This document shows, in pieces, positions 52,901 through 64,000 of a stretch of DNA of 64,000 bases; the stretch's first letter is position 1; each line of letters opens with the position of its first letter. Where the stretch lies: the NCBI GenBank assembly GCA_964007475.1, contig OZ023273.1, positions 62,258,108-62,322,107 on the forward strand, read 5' to 3'. The stretch is from Hybos culiciformis (lineage: Eukaryota; Arthropoda; Insecta; Diptera; Hybotidae). The translations under genes were made by a program, and so were the position numbers. A model generated the notes under the pieces. It saw only the letters and a list, made by a program, of their open reading frames with translations, did not search any database and was not told the origin of the DNA.

Positions 52901-54552
52901 AAAATTTAATATTTTTGGTTTCTTTTATTTTATTTATTTTTCATTTTGGTTTCATTGAACCAAAAATATTATTGAATTTATGTTAAGATTAATTTTATTG
53001 AATGGAAAAGGAGACAAGAGAATTATTAATTTTTATTGAATGGTGAATTTGTTTTTATCTAAATTGTATACATAGTGGCATTAGTGCTTCAGTGACAAAG
53101 TTTTTTCAGACTTTTTAATATAACCAAATTTTCTTCTTTCCACCACCTCTACACTCTCTTGTTTAACCTGTATAATAATGTATAAAAATATAAGTACAAA
53201 AAAAAAATCAATCAGCAGAATCTCTATAAACAAATTTTCTTTCAAGAATAAAAATTTTATTTAATTTTGGTATAACAAAGAAAACAACATTAAAGTTGAT
53301 GACATAGAAATATAAATTTAATATTAGGGATAATAAAAAAAAAAAATAAAAAAAAAAGGGAAGAAAATAAATTCTTACTATGCGCGGTTAAATCCGATAT
53401 TTTCTCTTCAGAAAATGTTGTGCAAGTGGAGGAAAATTTAATTTTTATTTCTTTTTTTTTAAAGAAAAACTAATTATAGATTTTTTTACTTTTAAATAAA
53501 TTTAGAATCAATAATATATAAAATAATTGTAGGGGTATCTATTTCAGTTTTCAGTTTCAAGTACAAAGTATATTTTTTTAAAAACATAATAATAATACCC
53601 TTGAAATGAAATATTTAGAGAGTTTTTTTTTTTTTATTACATATGTAATGAATTTATTTCGATAAATAACTTTAAGAAAATTATTAAATTATTAAATTAA
53701 TGGAATTAAATTGTTTCCGTTTTTTCAAAATAAAACTAATTTATAATTATAGAATTTTTGAAGTTACTATATTAAGAAAGCAAATCACTAGTAAAAAAAG
53801 GAGGTGTTAGAAGAGTTTTAAAAATGAACATATTATAACCTCTAAAATTAGATATTATTCTGAAAATTAAATAAGATTCTTATATCTTATGTATTTTTTC
53901 AAATGAAAAATTTGTGATAAAACTCTACATTGAATATTTTGTTAAAAATGTTTATCATCCTGTTTAATTTTTAAAACATAGCTTATCATAAATAATTAGA
54001 TATGTACATTGTTAAAAAAAAAAAACAAAAATTTGTTCAAATTGTATATAATTTATATTGTTAACTATATATTCCAATAAAATTTTAATTGGTTTGACTG
54101 GGTTTTCCTGCCCCATTAGTAAAATTCCTTAATACGAATATAATAACATTAAAATAATCACCCAAAAAAAAATGCAATCAAAATCAACAGCAATTGTACT
54201 TCATTTCAATTTTTGTCCGTAATTGATACTTTTGAAGTCAAGATCTGTTGTTTTATTTGAAAACATCCTGAATGAAGTTCCAAAATGAAATACCAACTTT
54301 ACAGACAATTTTAAGACTGAAAACCTGTCCTTATTTTAGGACTTCAAATATTTTCTTTCAAAAGAAAAATTATTACTTCATTTGAATTGCAATTGCTTTC
54401 ATTTTACCTTGCATTAATGAAACTATGTTCTTCAAATTAATGTTTTTAGTTGCAATAAAATAAAATGAATAACTTTAGATTGAAATGAAGTAAGTCCTGT
54501 TTTATTTTCATTCATTTTATTATATTTTCCATTTTACACATTGTCGTAAATT
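40920..54552. other. 13.6-kb gene-poor AT-rich region
   Basis: Long A and T runs, TA-rich DNA near 43138-43165, a direct duplication of ATAATATATGTATATACAACA near 43165-43205 and an AT-only palindromic cluster near 45508-45580. Frames here are dominated by Phe, Ile and Lys runs and look random. One short frame at 48106-48258 ends at a perfect donor site and is discussed as a finding. I see no RNA gene. Confidence 0.5.
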
Positions 54553-54621
54553 CAGTTCATAGCTCAGTGGCAGAGTTGGTGGATTGCAATGTTTAGGACA
54601 GTGGTTCGAAGCTACAAGCGG
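54553..54621 (+). repeat. tRNA-like SINE head or tRNA pseudogene
   Basis: TAGCTCAGTGGCAGAGT (54560-54576) is a good A box and D arm, and GGTTCGAAGCT (54603-54613) is a good B box. The seven bases expected to form the acceptor stem do not pair, and no clean anticodon arm forms, so this is not a functional tRNA gene. A-rich DNA follows, then a GC-richer block at 54820-54950 that could be the SINE body. Confidence 0.5.
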
Positions 54622-56721
54622 ACATAAAAAAAATTATCAAAAAAATTTAAAAAATAAAAAAAATAAAAAAAAAATAAATAAAAAAATTTAATAAACAAAA
54701 AAAATTAAATAAAATAAATAAAAAAATATAAAAAAAAAAATAAAAAAATTTGATAAATAAGAAAAATAAACTAATAAAAAAAAAATTAGTAAAAAAATAT
54801 AAAAAAAAAAAAAAATATGTGAGTCTCGGGACACACGGAAGAAGTGAAACTTCATGGCAAGTAGTATTTTCTGGGGAGGCTAAATAAATATTTAAAATGG
54901 CCAAGTGCACATAAGACATGACGCCAGTCGATTTTTCGGCGGCTTAGAAAAAATTAAACAAAAAAAAAATAAAAACTAGCGACTACTTAGATATAAAAAC
55001 ATTTAAAAATTCTAAAATACTTTTTAAGTTTAAAAATTTTAGTGGCATAATGGCTTTTAAATTATTTCAAAATGCCTATATTTATAGCTGTATGGCAACA
55101 CTGGGTGCCAGATGATTTCACTATATTTTAAGCCGTAAACAAAATTCCGGTTACAACTACATTATTAGCGACAATAATGTATGAAAAAACAGCAGCGTGG
55201 CTTAAATCATGTTTTCTTTTTGTTAACCTAAAATAACTTTTTCAAAAAAATTTCATGTTTATTAGTACTTCTTCTGAAAAAGAATTAGAATAAAAATATT
55301 CTACATGCATTGCATTAATGGAATTTAATGGCAAAAATAATTTATACCAACAACTCAATTACAAATTACTTCAAAAAAAAATCTGTTTTAGTTAACAGAG
55401 CATTTTCAAATATGACTGCAAAATATGACATTAGTATTTCTTCCGAAAAGTAATTGTAATAAACATATTCCTCCTGCATTTTATTAGTGTAATTTAATGT
55501 CAAAAATAAATTACACTAAGAAACTAAAAAAATTACATTAAGAAAAATTAATATCAAAAATAAATTATCTACAAAATAGGTGCATTGGAACATTTTTATT
55601 CAGAATACATATTTGTATTCCAAAAACTTTTTGAAAATTAGCACTAATAATTAATAAATGAAATATTTGTTATTCAATAATTTAAAATAAATTTTATTTT
55701 CCTTTCAATCGAAAAAAAAATAGTATTTTCGACTTTAATTCTGAGCCAATATAGAGTAGGTTATTGCGCTGATAAGCTTCATTAAGTTGCTAGTGGCTGT
55801 CGGTTTTATCATCAGCTGACACATACATTTTTTCTTTTTTTTTTGCCTTTTTTTTGATAATAATCGAGGCATTTTTGACATTCAGCGTTACATTTTTGAC
55901 ACTTACATTTTTTTCACTCTCAATCACAATGCCTCTAAAGAAGTTTCACTTCAAAAAAAAATAAATAAATAAAAAAAAAATTTAGTCTAGTAATTTTTTT
56001 TTTTGTATTTGTGGTGTTTTTGCTGATGAATTTGAAAGGTTTTTTAATAATTTTTACTTGCATTATTTTGTTTTCATTTCGAAAGATACTTGCTAATTTC
56101 TGCTTTCGATTTTGAATTGAACTACCATTTGTTTTCAAATCGAATATTTCTCTGTAGGGACAATGCGAAGAAATCTCACTTTAAATTGAAGCATTTTTTT
56201 GTTGTTTTGATTGCATTTTTTCTTTGAGTGTAGAAACAAATGATTTCTAATAATAAATAAATTAAGGCAGACAAATAATATTTTCTTTATATAGTTAAAT
56301 TATTCACATAAACGCCAACAAGTTGTAACAGAAAATATTGAATTTTCTGCGAAAATTATTAAATTATTGTGAACTTATTTAATTAGAAGAATTTTGTTCA
56401 GAAAAGATATCATATTTTTTCCAAAATTTTTTTTTCTAAAAAGAAAATGAGGGAAAAACTTTTAAAAGAAAATTATTATATATATACTTTAATATTAATA
56501 TATAATTTGATTGTTTTTAATGAAGATTTAAAAATTATATACGTATATTATATTTAAAAAAAAATGTTTTTTGCAGTAAAATTATTAAATTTTTCATCCA
56601 TATAATATTAACTTTGTAGCATTATGTTTTTTTTATGATTTCCTTCTTAGATTAAAGTTAAAGCTTTTAATTCTGCTGTTTATTATTTATATGTTTTTTT
56701 TTTTTAAATGTTTTTGACTTA
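54622..56721. other. Gene-free stretch with a diverged tandem duplication
   Basis: Contains A-rich filler at 54622-54815 and two diverged copies, about 170 bases apart, of a block with TTAGTA, TTCTTCYGAAAA and GCATT...AATTTAATGNCAAAAATAA (about 55262-55350 and 55432-55520). The long Phe-rich minus-strand frame here is only the complement of the A runs. Confidence 0.4.
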
Positions 56722-56753
56722 AGGACTGTCGCGAAAAGTATGGAGACGATTTC
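56722..56753 (+). repeat. Left terminal inverted repeat of the DD37E element
   Basis: Starts AGGACTGTCGCG directly after a TA dinucleotide. Confidence 0.95.
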
Positions 56754-56874
56754 ATTTTTAAATAAAAAACGCAAAAGTAGCCTTTTCTTTTTTCTTTTAA
56801 TTTACCGTTACTCGTGCTTATATTGGCAATTAAACGTAATTTTTAGTTGAGCGTTTTTGAGTAAAAAATAAAAT

Positions 56875-57895
56875 ATGCAACGTGAAAACGAAAAAATACG
56901 TTTGAAAATTTTGCACGAGTATGAGCAAAATAAGAAAAATTCATATTCTATAATCGCCAAAAAGTGTAATACATCCAAATCTAATGTCGGAAAAACAATC
57001 AAAAGATTCTTAGAACATCAGACAATTGAATCAAGGCCAAAAAAGAGGCGCCCAAAAGGTTGCAGCAACCCAATTTTGGAGAAAAAGATACTCAATTTAA
57101 TAAAAAAAATACGATCAATGTCTGTTAGAGATTTAGCAAAAAAATTTGAAACAACCAAAGATATGGTTCAAAGAATTAAAAAAGAGGAATGGGCTTAAAA
57201 CGTACAAGAAACAAAAAATACCTAAAAGATCTATAAAGCAAACAAATGTAGCAATTAAACGAGCAAAAGTGTTGTACAGGTATTTGATCGATAATCCATC
57301 AACATGCGTTGTTATGGACGACGAAACGTATATAAAAATGGATTTTTCAACACTACTAGGCCCACAATTTTATACAGCAAGACCTGGAGATATACTTGAC
57401 ACTTCCGAGACATCAATAAAAATTTAAAAATTTGGAGAAAAAGTGTTGGTTTGGCAGGCAATATGTCAATGCGGTTTGAAAAGTGCAGCATTTTTCACCA
57501 AGGGAACAATTGGGGCCGATAATTACATCAGGGAATGTCTAAGCAAACGGCTAATGTCATTCTTACGTAAACACAATGGTCCAACATTATTTTGGCCAGA
57601 TTTGGCACCAGCTCACTATGCCAAAAGGACCCTGGAATGGATGAATAAAAAATATATAAATTTTGTCCCAAAATATGTGAATCCACCAAACACACCAGAA
57701 TTGCGTCCTATCGAAAGATATTGGAGTCTAGTAAAAAGGGATTTGAGGAACGATGGTAGAAGTACCCAAACAATTGATGAGTTTAAAAAAATATATTTAA
57801 CAACAACAAAAAAAATGAGCAAAAAAGTTGTGCAAAATCTTATGGTTGGTATTAAAAAAAAGATCCGCAAATTCCAACGGCAGCGATTATTATAA
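56875..57895 (+). pseudogene. DD37E transposase with two lesions
   Basis: About 340 codons from ATG at 56875. The N-terminal half carries a helix-turn-helix (SYSIIAKKCNTSKSNVGKTI) and a basic linker with RPKKRRPKG. The catalytic half shows MDDETYI (first Asp), FWPDLAPAHYA (second Asp) and PELRPIERYW (Glu), with 37 residues between the second Asp and the Glu, which defines the DD37E group known from insects. Two breaks inactivate it: a one-base shift in the A run at about 57178-57183, and an in-frame TAA at 57425-57427. Both downstream parts remain open, so the decay is slight. Confidence 0.9.
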
Positions 57896-57993
57896 AACTT
57901 TTTATATCTTATTTCAATAATAAATAAACATGTTACCTACCATAATAAGAGTTTTTTTTAAAAAAGTGCTAAATAAATATTTTACAGATGTTT

Positions 57994-58025
57994 GAATTCG
58001 TCTCCATACTATTCGCGACAGTCCT
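57994..58025 (-). repeat. Right terminal inverted repeat of the DD37E element
   Basis: Inverse of the left end with two differences, followed by TA. Confidence 0.95.
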
Positions 58026-58457
58026 TAAATGTTCTTGAAAATGTTTTTTGTTGAATATCGTCAATATTATAATTTCAATTTAGAAAAAAAACTCATATTT
58101 AAATAAAAAATATTCAATTTAGGATGCGAGAAATGAACTTAAAGGAGGAACCTTTATTGTATGAAATTTTATTCTTTTTTGTAAAATAATGAATATTACT
58201 CAAATTAATTTTTTTTCAAGTAGCTATATTAGAAGGGCTTCAAAGAATACTTGATTTCTACCTATAATAAATAATATCCCTCCTGGCGTTCTCCGGCGAA
58301 AAACAAAAACGCTTCTGTGTTTTTTTTTATTAAAGTTACCAAATCACTAGGTGGGATACCTTTTATACTGAAAGAAATATGGATTTGATAATGGGAACAG
58401 GAAGTTTAGACGGGATTAAAAAGTGGGACAGTCAGTAGGTAATCATTTACCCTCTTC

Positions 58458-58889
58458 TTAAAGCGGCGCAAGTCCGCCAGCTGAAGGGAATAATTTTGAA
58501 GGGAGAGCATTCCACATTCTCGAGGTGCGAATTGAAAACGAATCTCCAAAGCTCGTTCTATCACATCTCGAAATTTTGACGAAATATGGGTGTGACGTTG
58601 AAACGGTACGTGTTTGGCGTGAAAATACTTGAAGTGGAGGAAATAGGGCCTTTACTTCCAGGGAACATGTATCCGTTCCAACAAGGTATTTATAGAAAAT
58701 TGAAAGTGAACCTACATTGCGACGGTAGTTGAGGGATGTTAAAGAGCTGGTGGTTTGGTGATCGTTGATCAATCTAATAGCCCTTCTCTGAACTTTGTCC
58801 AGGTACTCAAGATGGGTTTTAGGAGCACCAGCCCATATATGTGAATTATATTCTAATTTCGGTCGTATGTAGGATTTGTAGATAGATGT
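58458..58889 (-). pseudogene. 3' fragment of a non-LTR retrotransposon reverse transcriptase
   Basis: Minus-strand open frame of about 143 codons without its own start. LEYNSHIWAGAPKTHLEYLD and KVQRRAIRLI match the thumb region that follows the reverse transcriptase core of non-LTR elements, and SFSIRTSRMWNALPSKLF matches the usual C-terminus. It is 5' truncated at a stop codon near 58890, as expected for a copy made by target-primed reverse transcription. A 3' untranslated part continues to roughly 58270. The clade (Jockey, CR1 or relatives) cannot be fixed from this piece. Confidence 0.85.
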
Positions 58890-59218
58890 TTAACAGATCA
58901 GAGGGGGAAAAGTATTGTTTACATCTTTTTATAATTTTCTTTTATATTTTCGGTATATGGGTAATTTTGTCTAAACTGCAAAATTTCAAAATATTTTTTC
59001 AAAATTTTTTTTATTTTATTTGTTTTTTAATTCATTTTATTGCATTTATTCAGTATTTCTAAGCAATAAAATACAGTCAGCAAAACCGGTTTCAAGAAAA
59101 AATAAATTTAAAATTTAAGGTAGACAGGGGAATGACAATAGGAGACAGGGGAACGATAATAAGAGACAGGGGAATGACAATCACATATTTTCCAAACGTT
59201 CCTTTAACTTTTTTTTTG

Positions 59219-59280
59219 CCCCCGGAAATTGAAAAATTTTCTCAGTTTAAAAAAAAAAAAATCCCCAATCTGGCAGCCCT
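59219..59280 (-). mobile_element. Terminal fragment of the CAGGGTTGCCAGAT hAT family
   Basis: On the minus strand, GGGCTGCCAGATTGGGGA then AAACTGAGAAAATTTTTCA matches the left end of the complete element at 62953-63489. Only one end is present. Confidence 0.55.
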
Positions 59281-59314
59281 TTTAAATATTCACAGATTGT
59301 GAAACTCAATGTCC

Positions 59315-59419
59315 CATGTCATTCCCCTGTCATATCATGTCATTCCCCTGCCATAGCATGTCATTCCTCTGTCATAGCATGTCATTCCCCTGTCATAGCA
59401 TGTCATTCCCCCGCCAAGG
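59315..59419. repeat. 21-base minisatellite, five copies
   Basis: Exact five-fold array of CATGTCATTCCCCTGTCATA plus one base, with few substitutions. The 62-codon frame with repeated MSFPCH is a by-product. Confidence 0.95.
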
Positions 59420-59990
59420 AACTGACAAGGGAATGACCGACAGGGGAATGACAAAAGGTAAGGTTTCCTTGACTACTACCAAAACCACATACTTACCAAA
59501 ATGATCTAATTTTAAAGTTACCTTGGAAACGCAATTAAAACAATATTTAATTTTGAGTTAATGATTTGGTACAATATTAAGGCCAATAAGAAACACAGGG
59601 TAATGACAGTCAATTAAAATACTTACCAATATACAAGAGGAAATCACAAATCTACAGGTCCATGGTTGTTTCTGAAAACAAAACAATTCAAGATGGGGTC
59701 TCTGGTAACACAAGTGATCATCAGGTGGTAATACTAGCTAATATAAGTGTTGCCAGATATATAATATAATAAGTTTTTCTTTACGACAGGGGAATGACAA
59801 GAAAACCCAGGGACAACTTTAAATGTTATCTACGGAAAAAACAAATGATGGTATTTCATCAATTGTTAATTTTTTAGGTTTATATGACAGTAATTAATAA
59901 TTTCAATCCCAGGTATCCAAAATATATTGTTTTTAAATTTACTTTTAGAAGCTAGTTTGTGTAGTGTAGGGGAATGACATTTCTTAGATA

Positions 59991-60941
59991 AATTATAAAT
60001 TCTAAGTGGTAAATATTTATAAAAATTATTTTTTTTCGAGTGCTCTAGAAAAAATGACATGCAATTGAAATATTGTTGCATTCGTTTAATTTTTATGCAA
60101 GCTTATATCAGTTATTTTTGCAAAGGACATAGAAAGTCGCAGTTTAGAGAAAATTACCCGTATATGTTCTGCATTATTTCGAATTATTTACATTATTTTA
60201 ACCATTAGTTTTACGGAAGTCTCTCACAAATTTTTCAATATTTAACCTACATCACTACCGATATAAATTTCAAGCCATCTCGCAGGGATGAGAATCATTA
60301 TAAAAAAAATTGTATGAAAATACATACTGGAAATTAATACTCATTATATATAATAAATTTAATTCAATAATTAAATTAAGTTTCTTTTTTGTTTTAATCC
60401 TGTTTTATAGACTTTAAATTTTATGTAGGAATTTTCACACAGTTTCATACATTTGTTGAAATGCTTTGAATGTATTTTTTTTTATACTCTATAGTGGGCT
60501 TTTATACTCTATTGTCGGTGCTGCCTGCAGAGTCTATCATTTGAACCCGTATAATGATTCTCGTCCTTCTTTTTGGAATCTTTAAATTTATTATTAGTTA
60601 TACGTTTTTTGAATTACATATTGTATCAAAACAAAGTACTTATGTATAAGCTATAATCCTGTGTATGTAGATAATTACGTTTTATATATATCACAGTGTA
60701 GCAATATCAATATCCTTAAACTATAAAGAGTTATTTTAAGCTAAAATATATAAACATAATTTATGTTTGACTATTTAAATATTATTTTCAGGCACCTAAA
60801 AAGTCTGTGCAGCATAATTGGATATTGCATAACAACGTGGGTAACTCAGCTACGATTTAAAAACTTTGCAAATCATATTGTAGATATTAACAACTATTTT
60901 AAAACACACAGTAATTTTTTTTTTTTTTTTCATATACATAC
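59991..60941. other. Gene-free stretch left of the candidate acidic exon
   Basis: If the exon at 60942-61031 is real this is the start of its intron. Nothing else is seen. Confidence 0.35.
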
Positions 60942-61031
60942 CGAGCAACAATCCCCATCATCTTCGTCGTCTTCGTTATCGTTAGCATTGCTAACAGACT
61001 CATGTTTAGAAAAATAATATGTTTTCAACAT
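60942..61031 (-). CDS. Candidate first coding exon of an unrecognised gene
   Basis: Minus-strand ATG at 61031 opens 30 codons ending in a strongly acidic run (NDNEDDEDDGDCCS) and a good donor, TCG followed by GTATGT. Base composition switches from about 80% AT to near 45% GC exactly over the acidic codons. The frame is also open upstream of the ATG for about 39 further codons, so a longer exon is possible, but I see no convincing acceptor there. The next exon would be in phase 0 somewhere to the left; none is found in the window. The opposite strand reads as a Ser-rich frame, which I take as the shadow. Confidence 0.4.
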
Positions 61032-62952
61032 AATCTCAATGTTACTTTTAACATTATTTAGTGATTCAAGTTTATTTGAAAATTGTTTTTTATCCTTATT
61101 GTTTCCTTTTTCATTATTTAAAAAAATTATTTCCCCATTTTTAATTTAAAAAAAATTAAAATAAAATAGTATGATTTCAAATAAATGTCCGCTTATAAAT
61201 AATTGGCTTTACATAAATCTAATGACTTTACATAGTTAAAGTTATTGTGAACTTTTTAATTCTTTGATATTCGTTGATTTCAAAAAATTCGAGAACGTCG
61301 GTCGTCCTTTAAGGAAAACGGATATACTTATAAACTTTCTTAATAAAAGTATTTTTCAATAGTTAGCCAGACACAAATCCAGGGCGAACGACTTGATCCA
61401 AAATTGTACATCTAAAATTATTTTATTATAATGTTTCTTGAAGCATGTTATATTAAATTATTAATATTGATTAATCCATGTAATTAATACAAAACATGAA
61501 TAATTTCTTTCAAGTCAATTTTATGATAATCTAGCCTTGTATAGTTAAAAAAGTGTACAGTACAATAATATCCTTTAACCTTTCGAAAAAACCAAAGTTA
61601 TAAATTATTCATTTTTTATTACTTAGTATATTTATTGTAACGTACACAACAGTAAACATATCACATAAAGATAGAAGATATAAGGAAGAAAATCTCTTTC
61701 GGTACAATTAATTTTATTTTTCCCAACAAAATAAATATATAAAGTTTCCACAAAAAAAAAAAATCTCCCGATAATAAAAAAAAAATCACCACCACATTTT
61801 GAAATTAAAAGAAATTATTTTTCATATAATTGCGTACGACGATACAGAACCGTGAAATATTTTTAAAAGAAATCATTTTTTTAAAAAGGCCAAATGAAAA
61901 CTGAAAGTTTTGTAGTATACAAATTTTCTTTTTTCCCATAATAATTTAAAAAAGGTTAACTATATAATATACATTTTTGTATTATAAAAGTATGTATATA
62001 ATAATTTAATGAAAAATGTTAACTGATTTTTTTTTTAGTATAAATTCATTTTAAGTACCATTTGCGAGAGTTTTAATCCATAAATTTGGCTTCATTAATT
62101 TTATAATTTATTTTTGTTTCGTCGCCCTGGGATATTGATGTGTCGATCATTTATTTTAAACGCTCAACACAACTAATTTGAATGTGAATTACTTACGAAC
62201 AGTAAGCATTAGTTTGTAATTTTTTGGCGAATTACAGGGAAAAAAATTACAGTTTTATATTCTATAACTATATATACTTATTACATGATGTGCCACAATT
62301 TCGCATGTCACAATTTATTTATTGACTATTTTTTGATAATTATAGTTCGATACCTATAGTTTAATTCAAGATTATTATTATTTACTATATGTTCGTGATT
62401 GGTAATCGGTTGATATGTACATATATTAAATTGTTATTAAAATTACACAAAAAAATTGATGGTTAGAAAATTTAATGAAATTTTTTACTATGCAAGTGAA
62501 AAAAATAAATTATTATAAGCTTTTTTTTTATAATTACGAAATTCTTCATATCGAACAGTAATTTTATGATCGAAACGTGCTCATTTAAATTACTCTTACT
62601 TCCTATAACAAGTGTTTCATTTTCTTCAAATACAAAACAAATTCTGGAATAAACATAATATATGTATGAGTACGAAAGAAAATATATTTAGATTTCTATT
62701 TTAAGCTTTAATCAGACATTCTAAAAAAAAACAAGCAGTTTAGACTACGCATTTCTAGTTGTAGGTAAACGTCTTTCTTTTTATTTCACCACAATTATTC
62801 TGAGCAAACGATACAACTATTTTATTTAACAAAGTTGTTAAATATTTTGGCAATTTGTATAAAAAGTAACTTTAAATTTCCTCCATAGCTTTAAAATGAG
62901 CATTTGAAATAAAAAATGTTACGAAAAGCAGTACAAACTTAGTAGCTGTTTT
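61032..62952. other. Gene-free stretch, possible promoter side of the acidic exon
   Basis: AT-rich, no gene or element ends recognised. Confidence 0.35.
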
Positions 62953-63489
62953 CAGGGTTGCCAGATTGAGGAATTTTTTCCCTAAACTGAGAAAATTTTT
63001 AATTTCGGGGGGAAAAAAAAAGTCAAAAAAAACGTGGGGAAAAATCTGAGGAAAATATTTTTTTCTGAGGAAAATTTGAAGAAATTTAGAAATATTGTGC
63101 TAACGTTGGCAATCAACAATATTTAAAATTTAAGACTCGTAAATTTTTTTCACCCTAATGATTTTAAGAAATTTATATCTTACCATATTCTTCTACGTAC
63201 GTTGAGCTCAAAATCTATTGTTGGAACTAAACTTTTTGATTTACAACATATAAGTACCGCATAAAATCCGAACACATTAAAAATTTGAGGAAATCTTGCA
63301 AAAATAAGCTGTTTTTGGGGAGTAAAACCGTTATACAATTTTTTTTTTTTTTTTAATTTAGGGTAAAAAAAAATTTTAGTACACAAAAATATAAAAAAAA
63401 ATTTGAGGAATTTTTAAAAAAAAAAGTCTATTTTGGGGAAATTTTTTGAAAATTTGAGGAAATTACATTCATTCCATCTGGCAGCCCTG
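62953..63489. mobile_element. Non-autonomous hAT element
   Basis: Exact eight-base duplication GCTGTTTT (62945-62952 and 63490-63497). Ends CAGGGTTGCCAGAT and the inverse ATCTGGCAGCCCTG, one difference. The body is a series of TTTTGGGGAAA, GAGGAAAATTT and related motifs. It is non-coding and 537 bases. A one-ended relative is at 59219-59280. Confidence 0.85.
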
Positions 63490-63497
63490 GCTGTTTT

Positions 63498-64000
63498 TTT
63501 TTAGCTGGTAAATTGATTTTTTGCTGAAAATCATTGAAATCATTCCTTTCTTAACATAGTACTCAAAACGTAATAAAAATCATAAAATTTTATTTTTTTG
63601 AATCTCATTACAAGGTCTCATTGCACATAGGAATTTATGTAAATTGAAATGTGTAAAAAAAATTATGTACATTTTACATTATTTATTTGGAAAAAAATTC
63701 GTTATAATCTACAAGCAAAACTATCGACACAGTGAACACAAAACAATACTGTACAAAAGATGGTGTCTTATATGTAAAGTGATTCATTCCACATTATCAT
63801 ATCAATATTTTTTGGAAAAGTCGCCAACAATCCAACGATCAACTCAAAAAATTCATATTTCCCAATAAAATAATTATTAGTGATGTTTATTTTAAGTCAG
63901 ACTTCCGATTCGTGTTCATCAGAGTACATATTAAAAAATTATATGCTTTGTGTAAGTATACTGTAATAAGGTTCCTCTTTATCCCAACATCCATCCAACT
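63498..64000. other. Right edge of the window, nothing assigned
   Basis: Short random frames only. Confidence 0.4.

Larger units (their letters stand above)
56722..58025 (+). mobile_element. DD37E Tc1/mariner-group transposon
   Basis: A 1304-base element with inverted ends AGGACTGTCGCGAAAAGTAT and, from the other side, AGGACTGTCGCGAATAGTAT, flanked by TA at 56720-56721 and 58026-58027. The two 32-base ends differ at only two positions. The single transposase region has a helix-turn-helix half and a DDE half. The element is compact and its lesions are few, so it arrived recently. Confidence 0.95.
59114..59990. repeat. Area rich in GGGGAATGACA motifs
   Basis: ACAGGGGAATGACA or close variants occur on the plus strand near 59128, 59166, 59430-59455, 59596, 59785 and 59968, and in reverse five times at 59315-59419. 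The arrangement is forward, inverted, forward. No protein or RNA explains it. Confidence 0.7.

Noticed and set aside
54553..54621. Functional tRNA gene
   Set aside because: Acceptor arms do not pair and no proper anticodon arm forms, although both promoter boxes are good.
54647..54919. 90-codon Phe-rich minus-strand frame
   Set aside because: Complement of A-rich filler; no coding character.
59316..59504. 62-codon MSFPCH-repeat frame
   Set aside because: Direct reading of the five-copy minisatellite.
60763..61017. Plus-strand frame with a Ser run
   Set aside because: Complement of the acidic minus-strand candidate exon, which has the better donor and composition.

Overview
The window looks like 64 kb of nuclear DNA from an insect. 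It is very AT-rich, its genes are split by introns with ordinary GT/AG splice sites, and it is crowded with small DNA transposons. The evidence for an insect is one spliced SLC22-type transporter gene, a Tc1/mariner-group DD37E transposon and a Ty1/copia gag fossil. The order cannot be fixed from sequence alone; a fly or related insect is plausible. One 200-base run of N (6144-6343) is an assembly gap.

Layout. (1) 1-7058, minus strand: most of a gene for a large, acidic, internally repetitive protein that I do not recognise. Five exons are visible, one cut by the gap, and the gene continues past the left edge. A tRNA-derived SINE lies in its last visible intron. (2) 7.06-25.9 kb: no convincing gene. 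It holds a foldback repeat family with a CTTCGG hairpin (copies A and B), a 60-base repeat centred on TGACGTCA, a 21-base minisatellite, small elements with TTAA and TTA target duplications, a hAT element nested in another element, and two inverted copies of a 217-base element with 7-base target duplications. (3) 25.98-31.27 kb, minus strand: a complete nine-coding-exon gene for an SLC22-like (organic cation transporter-like) major facilitator protein, reconstructed as 738 residues. (4) 33.2-40.9 kb: a copia gag fossil, then a nest of elements. Three more copies of the CTTCGG family (C, D, E) lie head-to-head and head-to-tail, and copy E is split by a 2.1-kb element and by an insert carrying a Tigger-like element, a hAT and a MITE. 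(5) 40.9-54.5 kb: gene-poor AT-rich DNA. (6) 54.5-64 kb: a tRNA-like SINE head, a nearly intact 1304-base DD37E transposon with two lesions, the 3' end of a non-LTR retrotransposon, a minisatellite-like area built on GGGGAATGACA, a candidate small acidic first exon (60942-61031, minus) and a 537-base hAT element.

The two main genes share no visible functional link. The story of the window is layered transposition. At least five element groups are dated relative to one another by target-site duplications, and one repeat family with an unusual hairpin and a variable tandem-repeat centre is present in five copies. No database search was possible. Family names rest on motifs, terminal repeats and target duplications read directly.
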